A stretch of 64,000 nt of DNA from assembly GCA_949825025.1 (NCBI GenBank), contig OX463778.1:1936501-2000500 (forward strand). Reading direction: 5' to 3'. Positions 1 through 10,956 of the stretch are shown here, in pieces. Within the stretch, counting starts at the first letter, position 1, and the number at the start of each line of letters is the position of its first letter. The notes beneath the pieces were generated by a model that saw nothing but the letters and a program-made list of their open reading frames with translations, ran no database searches and had not been told where the DNA came from. This stretch comes from Siphlonurus alternatus. Its lineage: Eukaryota; Arthropoda; Insecta; Ephemeroptera; Siphlonuridae. The translations under genes were made by a program, and so were the position numbers.

Positions 1-2182
1 AAAAATCAATATAAAATTAATACTAATATTAACGGATGAGAGGTTGGATATATAACGCAAATGAAACTATGTTAATCAAACCTATGGGCACGGCACCCAG
101 CTGCCCTATCTTTAGCTAAGATGGCGGTTAGCGATCAACCCAGAAATCTGATGCGTGGCTACATGCACGGCTAGAAAGCGGCTCAGCCCTGCGTTATACC
201 GAAGTTAAACGCCTGGTGAACTACTCGATAACCGACATGAACTGCGTCATAGAGTTATGGATTGATATTATTTAACAAGAATGATTTCTGAATTCTGCTG
301 GTATATGGCACTAAAATTGTAGCGTGAAAGTTTCGAGTTAAAATAAGATAATTGACTTCACTTGAAATATTAAGTGATTAGATACAATGATGCAAGCACA
401 ATTTGTTGCACCAAGGGACTGAAGCAAAACCAGAATTCTATTGCTTTGATTACGTTAAGTAAATTGCAGGTTAGAATAGCTTTAACCGAAAGAAATATAT
501 ACCAGATATTTAAATCAACACAAGGAAGCAGCAATGAGCTATGGCTTATACTTGCGAGTAATAATTTCTCAGGTCTTGACTTTATGCTCGAAGAGTCTTG
601 CGCAGCTAGCGGGACACGTTCATCACATGAAGAGCGTTGGTTTGCGAGTGCTGTAATGGACGCTTTGGGAAGCTTTGCTAGCTTGGCTTGGGTGGTGAGC
701 GCCGCTTGCGGCGCTACCGGGAAGCTCCATGAGAAAATAGTACCCTAAGCATACTACTGTATTTTTACTTTAAGAAAATAAAAAGATGCAAAAAATAATT
801 TAATTGGCTAAAAATATTATATTATAATTTTTTATAATATAATATTGCTTACAAAACATCAAACCTACTCATCCAAACATGAAACAATTTTACAAAAAAT
901 AGTTCCGTGCACGCAGATTCATGCGCGGCAAAAACTACAGTCAGGCAGCCATGTTGTAACATTGAGATATTTTTTATTTAATTATGACCATTAAATTTTA
1001 GATTTTGCATTTATTAAAATATGTTAGAAACCAAGGCGGGGACATTTATTTAGTTAAACAATAATTTAAAAATAATTATTTAGGCCATATGAATACTATT
1101 TAACACATAGTTACTTCAGAAATTAATTAAATATATTTACTATATTATATGGTATGGATAACGCCGCCATCACATACATAAAATGGCGCTATCCTTGAGA
1201 ATCTGACTTGGTAACATATAAAAATCACATATGCCCTTTTGCCCAATTTTCCACTGTCTAAAACTTTTATTTCATGATGGAAAAATTAAAACAATAATTA
1301 TGAGTCGAGTACTGAAGTTAGAATTTACTTAAAACAATTTATGAACCTTAAACTGGCCTTGGTTGGACTTTCCCGCCATTTTGAATCTCTAACTGTACAT
1401 GGTATTTTTTCCTACACAAGCCGCCATCGTACCTCCGCCGTATATAAATATACGGTGGTGGCTACGCTGACCTATTTGCATTTTTGCCTCGTAGTCCGGA
1501 TTTCCGCGGTCCGTATTTAAAACTAAAAAAACAAAACGCAGTCCTATATGTTACATTTGAATATCAAAACGCACTCTTCTGAATTTTGTTGCCTATAATT
1601 TTGCAACAAGATAGAACATCGCGGCATAAAATACCACGGTGTTCATATCATGTTAGCTCTGTCTAGCCAGGGAATGGACACAGGGGAATGGTTGCTGCTT
1701 GTTGCCTGCATCACAAAAACCCATCCAAAATCACATCCTACCTTTTCCTGTATGGCTGCACTGACCTACACTAATACATAAAACACACAAATGAACTCAT
1801 TACTAACTAATTGGACTTACCTTGAGATGATTTTCCGTACAGGATTTGGTCAAACACAAGGTTTAATTATTTTGGCGTCCCCACATGCGTCCTCTGCCCA
1901 GCTGTGTCTTGGCGTCGCTGCTAAAGTTACGCCGCGCCGTCAGAAAAATGACGATCGAAAAACACAACACAGCTGGGCCGACAACTCGTATGAGTATTTT
2001 TACAGTGAGAATACTGCAGGGTTCTTACAGTTTTAAATGTTAGTAGTCTACTGCGCATGGCTCTGCGAAGTGTGCATGATAAAAAAGCTTGAATCCAAAT
2101 GAAGCTGCGCAAACGCTAGGTGACTAATCTGCGCACAGCCAATATATAGCAACTTTGTATGCTTTATGAACAAAGATACGAA
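1..2182. other. No gene supported
   Basis: A+T-rich sequence with short open frames but no recognisable protein. The 124-codon frame at 374-748 has no splice context and resembles nothing I know. A small palindrome lies near 1153-1197 (GGATAACGCCGCCAT against ATGGCGCTATCC). A TATA-like stretch inside a short palindrome lies near 1437-1465 (CCGCCGTATATAAATATACG), but no gene follows it. Confidence 0.5.
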
Positions 2183-2690
2183 CTTCTACCCCAGATTGAT
2201 TGATTGATTGGTTTGTATTTTGGGGCAATTGACACATGTTGGTCATATATGCCCCTCAGTTAAGCCTTTTTTAGGGCTGGAATTTTTCTTTGTTGTTGTG
2301 TCTATGTTCCTTCCTGTTCGATGTTGTAGTCGCAACAGTTTCTCGTATGCTTCTGTTCACAGCACCCGTCGGAGGTTCGCCTCATTGGTGAACTCCAGGA
2401 TGCACTGAACTGCCTCCTCGTTATTTGCGAGGATCTGCTTTATTGTGCCTGTTATTTTGCATGCTCTTCTTTCTTCTGCGTAGTGGAGACAGTCAGTGAG
2501 GATATGGTTCACTGTCAGTTCCTCTGCGCAGGTTGCACACATTGGAGGTGCTTCCCTTTCCATGAGATGGCTGTGTGTCAGCCAGGTGTGTCCAATTCGC
2601 AGTCTGGCGAGGATAACCTCGTCTCTGCGGTTCTTTCTGTTGCTTGATTGCCAAGGGCATGGTTTGTCAAAGCCCTTCTACCCCAGATTG
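2183..2690 (-). mobile_element. 5'-truncated non-LTR retrotransposon with 16-bp target site duplication
   Basis: The minus strand encodes the C-terminal end of a LINE polyprotein. Reading from about 2640 to 2357 gives LARLRIGHTWLTHSHLM, then a C-C-H-C cluster (CATCAEELTVNHILTDC) and a stop. This tail is typical of insect non-LTR elements that carry an RNase H. The minus-strand 3' end finishes in a (CAAT)n tail, seen on the plus strand as ATTGATTGATTGG at about 2199-2211. The insertion is flanked by a perfect duplication, CTTCTACCCCAGATTG, at 2183-2198 and 2675-2690. Only about 475 bp of the element are present, so it is 5'-truncated. The intact frame and perfect duplication suggest a fairly recent insertion. 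The clade cannot be fixed from this fragment. Confidence 0.88.
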
Positions 2691-3532
2691 CTTGCGAATT
2701 GCAATGTTTAAAAATTCTTTTAATACGTTACTGCAACCGGTTTGGCTTGTAGTATTGCAAATAAATATCAAATTTGAGATGAGATAAAAAGCAACGTTCT
2801 CGCTAATGTTGAACAAAAATTCTGCTCCGGTAGGGGCCCCTCGTGCAGCAAAACAGCTGTTTTGAGCTCACTACGTGACGTCACCTTGGGTGTTTTTGGC
2901 CAAAATGCGCAGATCAGTCCAAATTCGTAGGGCTGATGGACCTATCTATTCTCAAGTAAAAATAATGTATAGGTATAAGTATGGGACGTATAGGAAATAG
3001 TATGGGATTTGATAGAAAGAGGTAGGTAAATGCATTGAGTATGTATAGGTATTGTATATATACTGTCTATAGCCCTAGTGCACTATTTCGCTTAATAAAC
3101 CCCATGCATGGTTTAAAGCAAATTATTTTATCATATTTTTAATAACTTATGAACAATTACCCTATATTATAGTTGAAAAATTATGACTTAATTCAACTCA
3201 TTCTTTACACGTCTGATTATAATATTTTTAGATTTTTACCTTGAAAACACATCTTTTCCTCCTCGCTCAAAGTGAGGATGAAACGGAGATAATTTTTCTA
3301 ACTTTTTGCTGTCAATAAAAGGAAAGAAGGCGTAATCTCGTCTTTCCCCCTCTTATTTCCTCTAAAATGGTACAAAATAGGAGAGAATTAGACAAGGAAA
3401 GAGCTTAAAGGCGAATAAAAAATGAAATATATTTCAACTTGAGTAAGGCCAGTCTAATAGAGAGAAAATATATATTATGAGTTATGTAACAAGTCACAAG
3501 TCGCTTACTGTAGTTCGTCCATTCATCTGCAG
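2691..3532. other. No gene seen (spacer or intron)
   Basis: A+T-rich, with no recognisable coding sequence. A TGACGTCA palindrome lies at about 2877. The right end runs into a splice acceptor (ATCTGCAG) ending at 3532, so part of this stretch is probably intron of the next gene. Confidence 0.4.
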
Positions 3533-4682
3533 GTCCCCCAAGCCACGCTGGACCAACTGTTGTCGAACATTTCGGTGGTGAACCTCAACATCCAGACAGT
3601 GGTGTTCGAGCAGGTGTTCTACGTGACGGAGCTGATCGAACTGCTGGGCTCCGTGTTGGGGGACCTCGCCTCCAACCTGGAGAACTTGGAGAACGACTCG
3701 TGGAGTCTCACCGAGCAGAAGACCGAGATCGACCTCTGCTTCTTCCACGCAGTCATCGACATTGACACCGAGATGAGGATCATAAAGAATAACATTGCAG
3801 ACCTCTCCCAAGAATTGGTGGGTCTATCGGTGCTCATTGAACACTGCATAGGTTGTAATTTATTTTTAGTGTGGTTAGGTGCGGGTTTTATGACATCACA
3901 TTAATATATAAATCTGATGTATAGGTTTCTAATTATTATTATTTTTTTTACATTTAAAATTAATTAAGTATCTTAAAAATTTAGAGTGTTTAAAAGTCAA
4001 CTTGCATTTGCTTTTTGCCTTCCCCCCTTCCCTCCATACACTTATATTAAGAATTATAATTCAATAATCAAAAATAGAGGTGGTTGGGTTTGCTAGCAGT
4101 AGTTGAGGGACTTCTATTTTGACTTATTATAATGGATTCCTTGTAAAAAGAGATGTCTCGAAGCTTAAATCTTTGTATATGCTCCTCATGGTACCATTGC
4201 ATTGACGTAACTTTTATTCGACAATTCAATGTCTCTTTCTGCCCTCTCTATAACATTTGAACATTTGCTAACATTCTGTGAGACAGGCGCGGATCCAGAA
4301 AAAAAAATTTGGGAGGGGCTGCCTCCATAAGGCCAATGTTAAAAAAAAAATTTGGAGTGGGGGAAATGCCTATATTGCCCATGTTAAATCCAAAATTTCG
4401 GGGGGGGGGAGCTGCAGCCCCCCCAGCCCACCCCCTGGATCCGCGCCTGCAGTGCGAGATGTTGATGACTCTACCCTGACGCTCATTTTGTAGACTCTGG
4501 AGCAGGCTGGCGAAGTGGAGACTGAGATGACCCGTGCCGGCGAGATGGTGAACGCTCAGTTTGACCTCGTGGTGGCGGCTAAGAAGACGGTGGACGTTGG
4601 CATTGAGGACCTCACGGGACAGCTGGACAATATCGTCGTGCAACTGCAGAAGTCCGAGCAACTCGCCAAGAGAGCGGCTTAA
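3533..4682 (+). CDS. Unrecognised helical protein, last two coding exons
   Basis: Exon A is 3533-3817: acceptor ATCTGCAG, first residues VPQATLDQLLSNISVVNLNI, and a proposed phase-0 donor TTG|GTGGGT. Exon B is 4494-4682: acceptor TTTTGTAG, first residues TLEQAGEVETEM, ending in LQKSEQLAKRAA and a TAA stop. Together they encode about 157 residues that are acidic, rich in Leu, Val and Glu, and likely helical or coiled-coil, with no signal peptide or membrane segment. The better-looking donor after CATAG at 3852 would shift exon B into a frame with an early stop, so I chose the earlier one. The 5' exons lie upstream and were not identified. A hAT-type MITE sits in the intron, and an AATAAA lies near 5034. 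I do not recognise the family. Confidence 0.6.
4284..4449. mobile_element. hAT-type MITE, copy 1
   Basis: A short element bounded by inverted repeats CAGGCGCGGATCCAG and CTGGATCCGCGCCTG, with G-rich and C-rich internal blocks. It lies in the intron between 3817 and 4494. The flanking 8-mers CTGTGAGA (4276-4283) and CAGTGCGA (4450-4457) match at 6 of 8 positions, consistent with a decayed 8-bp duplication. The same family occurs at 8.6, 29.8 and 55.3 kb. Confidence 0.85.
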
Positions 4683-5936
4683 CTTGGAACAAATCAGGGT
4701 GGAAAAGAATGAGGTGACGAGGGCTAAAACGTTGAACCAGAAAGCTTTTTATATGCATCAAGCTCTCCGATCGAATACACAGTTTAAATTTCTGCTTCTA
4801 TTATTATTCCTATTATTTAAGCAGGGAGATTGTATTATTATATTTTTTTTATATTACCTGCTATAATATGTTAAGCTATCTATATTGGATTGGAAAGAGT
4901 TACTCAATCTTTGTTGTATTTGCTTCATCAGGATTGTTTGCTATATGCCTATGTGGTTTATTGACGTATTTTCAATATGTTTGTGAGTGTTCTTTATTCT
5001 GACGTGCTTATATTGTTGTACAATCAAAAAGCAATAAAATAATTATGAATCAACTTACATTTATTATTGTAAAAGTTATCAAAAATCCCAGTTATATTTA
5101 AATATATTGCATTGTAAGAAAAAAAACTTCATAATTTAATATTAATATTTGAATACATCTACTGTAAATCTAATTTACATTATATATATTTTACAGCTTT
5201 CCCAATTATAAGTTCTTTCTCTAAAAAAACAAAAAATTGAAAAGATGTAATATAATGTGTCTTGTTAAATAAACAAAATTTAATTTGCATTTAATTTTGC
5301 ACCTCCTTACTTTGAGTGCATGCATGGACATTGATTTCGTGTAAATGTGTTTTAAATTTGACATAATTTTACTTATAAAATCATGGAGTTAATTTTTTTA
5401 GTGCAATACTATAAATTGTGTTGCCAATCACGATCAAATTGTCCCTGAGATAGCCCTAAATAATTCGTGTTCTAGGCTACTAATGAGTGATTTACTTTAA
5501 AAAAAAACATTATTGATAATTTATTTGAAGTGTATAATAATTTTACTCATGTCATTTATTGAAATAAATTATGCACCAGTTGCCACGTCAAAGTAACCAA
5601 GAGCAGTGTCACGGTTTGCTAGTCAAAATAATTTATATTCACTCTGCTATAATATACATGCTAATCATTTTTGCAAGCATTCTCATCATAGTATTATAGG
5701 TGTTAAATAGAGTAAACTGCTTATTTTTTTACTTCATTCCTAAAAATATTGTACCGTTACAGCTCTATTTTTGTAGTCCATATTATCGCCTCCTGTATAA
5801 GCGGTTCTATATCTTTGTCCACATTTTAAGGAGATAAACCAAACTTGAACCCACGTAGTTGAGCGACTCAGTTATCAAGTGCGTGGCGACATCCTTGATA
5901 TGTGCGTGGTGACCTCGACACCAGATACACTCGAAT

Positions 5937-6050
5937 TAGTTTGAGAGACCTCCGGAAGTAGCCGGAAATGTAAGGTTTCTAGCCTTCTCATTAATATTTT
6001 ATCTTTTAAAATTCACATATAAATATTTATTTATTTATTTATTTATTTAC

Positions 6051-6113
<63 letters not shown>

Positions 6114-6166
6114 TTTGTTTATTTGTTTATTTGATTATATGTTTATTTGTTTATTTGTTTATTTGT

Positions 6167-6261
<95 letters not shown>

Positions 6262-6470
6262 TTTCACCAATATAAATTACAAAAAAAAAAACAAGAATGT
6301 CATCTTTACTTCTACTACGAAACAATCTGTAAATAATTAAGTTTCAAAACTGAATTATAAACAGAATAACCACAAATTATACACTTCCGGCTACTTCCGG
6401 AGGAATTATAAATTTAAATTGAGAGTATAGTTTGACAATCCCACCGGAAATAGCCGGAAGTACTCATTGT
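5937..6470. repeat. Degenerate inverted-repeat element (CCGGAAGTAGCCGG family) with internal microsatellite
   Basis: CCTCCGGAAGTAGCCGGAA near 5948 is matched in inverted orientation by TTCCGGCTACTTCCGGAGG near 6385, and a third, diverged copy follows near 6443. The intact relative is the MITE at 30805-31017. Here the interior is largely replaced by an (ATTT)n array. Confidence 0.6.
6023..6264. repeat. (ATTT)n microsatellite
   Basis: About 240 bp of ATTT tetranucleotide repeat, interrupted near 6115-6165 by GTTT variants. Confidence 0.98.
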
Positions 6471-6579
6471 TCGGCATTTCTGCTGGCTTTAACACTTTCG
6501 GCGGATTCAAAACGCTATATTTTGCATATTCTAGTTTTCTAAGAGTTATTTGATGCAGCTTTTTAAGATAACAGAAATA

Positions 6580-6582
<3 letters not shown>

Positions 6583-6666
<84 letters not shown>
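6583..6666. repeat. (AT)n microsatellite
   Basis: About 84 bp of uninterrupted AT dinucleotide repeat. Confidence 0.98.
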
Positions 6667-6671
<5 letters not shown>

Positions 6672-7195
6672 GTTTACAAATATTGTCCAGCAGAAATTAA
6701 TTAAATTAATATTTAATGTTTGAAAAGTATATCCATTTACCATATATCCATATTGAGCATGATCATTGGAGAAGAGATTTTTTTATTTTTACACATGGTG
6801 GCTACTTCACAACTTGATAAATGAAACGATATTAATTAATATTTTGTGATGTGAAGCATTCTTGGAATTTGCAATCCAATTAATTTGGTTTGGAAAATAC
6901 GGGCATTAAGTCAATAATAATTTTGATTTTAAATTAGTTTTAACTTGTAATATTGCAATGGAGGATATTTTTTTTTTTTTTAGTTTTTTAATTCATTTTG
7001 GGATGCATTAAAAATAATTAAAATATTTTATTTCTCCATTTTTCAATGGCATCACCTAAGTTAGAAAATTGAACAAATTTAATATATAGCAGTTCTTATA
7101 AAATAAAAAGTATAGTAAAAGAGAGACGACGGGCGAGCGAACGCGGATGTGGCAAATGTTGATAAGTCGGCAGCTTGCGGTCACGTCCACACACA

Positions 7196-8274
7196 GCAAA
7201 CCTTGCAGTGGTACGTGTCCAGGGCGATGCGCAGCAAGGTGGCGCGCAAGTCCTCCGAGCAGGAGAGGACCCCCAGTGTCCACACGTCTCAGGTCAGAGG
7301 TCAAACGTTGCATTTGTGTTATGTTAATCTATATAAGCCCTCTCGGCTATTATCGGCTTAGTTCGATCTCATATCTAATCATCATAACGGCCGGTGTCGT
7401 CATAACAGCTGAATTTGTTGTTCTTGAACAAATGAAATGTCAGTAAATAAATGTATAGGTCAAAATTTGAAATTTCGTAAATCGTAGTTTAAAAATTAAA
7501 ACTGTGCCTGAAAATTAAATTATTTTATGTTTAGTATATAATAATAATTGTTAGAACACAATTTTAGAAGATACGAATTTAAATTTTATTATATATTTTA
7601 AAGAGAAAATTAAATCATAAAGCCACTTAGCCACGATGACACGTAACTTCATCCTCTAATAAAATTATCCAATATATATTTTACGTACGTCACGCCTGTC
7701 GATATACCGAAAATAAAATGGTCCAAACGTTTTTCTTTAGTGTTTAGTGTTATTATATATGTTATTATAATGATTTTAAATGATCGCATTTTTGTTCGAT
7801 CAATCAGACCTTGACTCGCAGTTTAAATTTGACCCATGCAGATATATTTTAAGAAGGTGGGTCATCATCTTAGATCTTAGAAAAGGCAATATTAAAAGTG
7901 TCAACCCCAAAATTTAGTTCAGGGTAGCTGAAGACAAAACTTGAAGGGTCGTGCAAGGAAATTTGAATCGAGATGTTTAAAAAGGGAGTTATGTGACACC
8001 CGGTGTAGTTCTATGTGACGTTATTCCTCGCCAAGTAATCAGTGCAATGTCACAGGTGGGCTCTTGGTGCGAAGGCGGACGCAGCTCGGGGGTGCGGGCC
8101 GTGACCGCGGTGGCCGCGGTGTGCGGGGCGCTCTACGCGGCGTGCTGGGACTCGCGGGCCTTCGCCCTCCTCGTGTGTGTGCTCTCCCTGCTGGCCATCC
8201 TCGTAGCCACGCGGCCGGACTCGCCCACCAGACCGACGATGAGTGACTTACCGGAGGAAGAGTCCGCGAAGTGA
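7196..8274 (+). CDS. Unrecognised membrane protein, last two coding exons
   Basis: The first exon ends at 7290 (THTSQ-type end, CAG|GTCAGAGG); its start near 7150-7196 is uncertain. It includes LQWYVSRAMRSKVARKSSEQ, a basic Arg/Lys-rich stretch. The second exon begins after TGTCACAG near 8056 and ends with LPEEESAK and a TGA at 8272-8274. The intron is phase 0. The last exon encodes two closely spaced hydrophobic segments (VRAVTAVAAVCGALYAAC and FALLVCVLSLLAILVA), then a short acidic tail, so the protein probably ends in a helical hairpin in a membrane. The second exon is strikingly G+C-rich beside its surroundings. Upstream exons were not found, and I do not recognise the family. Confidence 0.5.
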
Positions 8275-8600
8275 ACTTTCAGCATTTTACACTGCTAATA
8301 TAAGGTTACGGACCGTGTGTTTTTAAATTAATTTTGTAAACGAGACATTGCAACAGAAATATATAAATAGTATAAACATAAATATTTATTATATTTATAG
8401 TGAAATCATTGCATGAAATTGAAGTGAAACATTAAAAGTGTAATTTAATGTAAAATTATAAATGTTTAAGTTAATTGAATTGTTCATATAATAAATAATT
8501 ATATAATATAAATATACTTTTTTTATTTTATTAGTAATTTTTATTTTATACTAAATTTTAATGGTGCGCACATTGAACATCCTATAGCTTAATTGTATCT

Positions 8601-8753
8601 GTGGCGAGGATCCAGAAAAAAAAATTTTCGGGAGGGGCTGCCTCCATAAGGCCAATGTTAAAATTTTTTTTGGAGTAGGGAAAATGCCTATATTGCCCAT
8701 GTTAAATCTAAAATTTCAGGGGGGAGGGGGGCTGCACCCTGGATCCGCGCCTA
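8601..8753. mobile_element. hAT-type MITE, copy 2
   Basis: Same family as the copy at 4284-4449, with a degraded left end (GTGGCGAGGATCCAG) and an almost intact right end (GGATCCGCGCCTA). The flanking 8-mers match at only 5 of 8 positions, so this is an old insertion. Confidence 0.75.
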
Positions 8754-9068
8754 CTGTATTATATTATTTATATTCTCCATTTTACAATGATATATATTAT
8801 GCTGCATGTAATTTGCAAGGAATATATTTAAATTTTACGATTAATGCATGCAGCATGATGGATCGATATACATTTAAAATAAATATGACATGCATATTAT
8901 TTATTATGTTATATAGTGAGACGACGCGATAATTAATAATATAGATCGAGCTATAGAGTGTACATGCATGCATGTACAAAATAAAGAGTGTGTACTCTTT
9001 ATTATACTTTTAGTTTTATTAATTGTTTATCTTGTGCCCAATTAATGTTCTCATAATTGTTAGATTAT
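8754..9068. other. Spacer, no gene seen
   Basis: A+T-rich with several TGCATGCA-type short palindromes near 8846 and 8962. No coding evidence. Confidence 0.5.
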
Positions 9069-10666
9069 GGGGGCCATTCACAAAGCACTTTAACTATTTA
9101 AACATGGTGCTAAACGCTAAACTAGGAGCTTATTAACATGATGGATAGCCCCTCTGGTTTAGCACCATCCCCAGTAGCACAGCAACGTGGCTGCCACGTG
9201 GTAGCCACGTTGCACAATGGTTGCCAATTGGTTGCCAGGCAACGTGGCTGCCACGTGGCGGATGTCCCATTCGGAGAACCTGAGGCAACGTGGAGGCGGG
9301 CAACGGTTTGGCAACCAATTTGTTTTATGGTCAAAAAATAACTATAGAAGCGGTCACCCATCTAACTACTTACCTTAACCTACGTTGCTGAACTTCGGTA
9401 ATCACTGTTGATCATATACTTACCATTACACCGCTTCGTCTTTCTTAATAAATTGAAGATTATTGAGGTATATAAAATCAATAAAAGTTATGGGAAAATG
9501 ACCAGGGTGCATTTCAATGTAATGTCATACAAATTTCGACCCTAGGGTAAAATTTGATGGCGGTTCAATTGGTGACCCTTAAATTTGCGACCCTTTGACC
9601 CTTAAGGGTCAAAAGACCCCTGAAATTTTTTTTTTCGGAAAAAATGCAAAATTGAAATTAGTAATGTCCTTTTAATTATTTTTAGAGCTTTAATTCACAC
9701 ATTTTAAGGGTCGACCCTTGGGGTCTAGCAAGGGTCATTTTTAAAAGAATACAAAAAAAATATATTTTATGAAATGTGACAAAAACTACGATGACTACAG
9801 GTTCAGCATTAAGTATTTTTGAGGAAGTAATCATCATTATGACCCCTTAAGGGTCGACCCCTAAAATATGATAGTAAAATTTAATTATTTTTTATCTTTT
9901 TTTTTCATTTCAAAAAATTAGTATGCTTTGCTGACATTATTTTTAATTTCTTTTGATATGACCCTTTCAGGGGTCGACCCTTGATATTTTTCAATTTAAC
10001 ATAAATTTTTAAATAAATTCTGGCAAAAACTACGAGGACTACAGTTTTATGGATCACTGTGTGTATTTGATGATGTAACCATTATAATGACCCTTTTTAG
10101 GGGTCGACCCCTAATTTCTGAGAGTTAATAGAAATTTCGATTTTTTAATATTTTTTTCATTATATTATTAATTTTAACATGCATTTCTGACTTAAATTTT
10201 ATGGTGACCCTTTCAGGGGTCGACCCTTTTTTTTTTCGAAAGAAATGTTTTAAACTTAATTCTCCATATTATGCCACAATGGTGGCTAAGGAGATGTTTT
10301 TGGGCGATTCGTTGCCAATTTGTTGCAGCGTGCAACAATAATGCAACGGTTTCATGAAATGGTTGCAACAACGTTGCGTATGTAACCACCACGCAACGTT
10401 GTCATAAAAAATCCTTGTTCTTAATAAATTGTAAAAAATTGTAGTGAAAAATGCCATTTAGGTATTCAAATTACATTTTAAGAGCAATTTTGGGAAAAAA
10501 TATTGGTTGCCAAATCGTTGCCAATTGGTGGAGCGTCTCTAAAGCAACGGTTGGCAACTAATTTGCAACCATGTCTCCACCAATGTGCTACTGGGGATGC
10601 TTAATTAGCACTAGCGATAAAATTTGAGGCTAAAGTGGGGGTTAAAGTGCTTTGTGAATGCCCCCC
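9069..10666. mobile_element. 1.6-kb non-autonomous transposon with 26-bp inverted ends
   Basis: The left end, GGGGGCCATTCACAAAGCAC, and the right end (complement GGGGGGCATTCACAAAGCAC) form a near-perfect 26-bp inverted repeat. ATTAT flanks both sides (9064-9068 and 10667-10671), a probable 5-bp target duplication. Subterminal inverted sequence also matches (CCCCAGTAGCAC near 9170 against GTGCTACTGGGG near 10586). The interior holds GCCACGTGG-rich blocks and five GGGTCGACCC palindromes spaced 116-143 bp apart (9708, 9851, 9971, 10101, 10217). No long open frame or transposase is seen. The superfamily is not clear to me; the 154-bp palindrome at 50362 has related ends and a similar target. Confidence 0.8.
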
Positions 10667-10845
10667 ATTATGACATAACTGTTATTAATGTTATTATGTA
10701 TAATAATATGTATTATAAAATATTAAAAATATGAACATTATGAACCCTAAAAAATATGTTAAACTTTCATTAAAATACTGAATTTAGTAAAAACTTTATT
10801 TTGTTGGTATGATTTTTTTAGGATAATTATTGGCAGCCATGTCTC

Positions 10846-10855
10846 TTTTGGCGCG
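10846..10855 (+). promoter_or_regulatory. E2F-type site upstream of Orc4
   Basis: TTTTGGCGCG contains the E2F/DP consensus TTTSGCGC, about 100 bp before the Orc4 start codon. Replication-origin genes are classic E2F targets in animals, so a role in S-phase transcription is a reasonable inference from motif and position. No TATA box is obvious. Confidence 0.6.
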
Positions 10856-10956
10856 TTTTGTAGAAATCAGCTGTGAACAGTAAATTTTTGTTCCTTTTTT
10901 TTATTTTATGTTTTTTTTTTTGTAAAATTTGTAATATTTTATGAATTGGAAGTGCA

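Larger units (their letters stand above)
4683..7150. other. 3' UTR, then intergenic or intronic spacer with repeats
   Basis: The first part, to about 5040, is probably the 3' UTR of the upstream gene (AATAAA near 5034). No coding sequence is seen after it. The rest holds an (ATTT)n array, an (AT)n array and copies of an inverted CCGGAAGTAGCCGGAA motif, listed separately. Confidence 0.5.

Noticed and set aside
374..748. Possible 124-codon gene
   Set aside because: No recognisable motif, signal or splice context; composition like surrounding spacer.
6115..6340. Open frames rich in Leu-Phe-Ile-Tyr, and Ser-Phe-Ile-His at 19308-19679
   Set aside because: Translations of ATTT and ATTC microsatellites with no splice or homology support.
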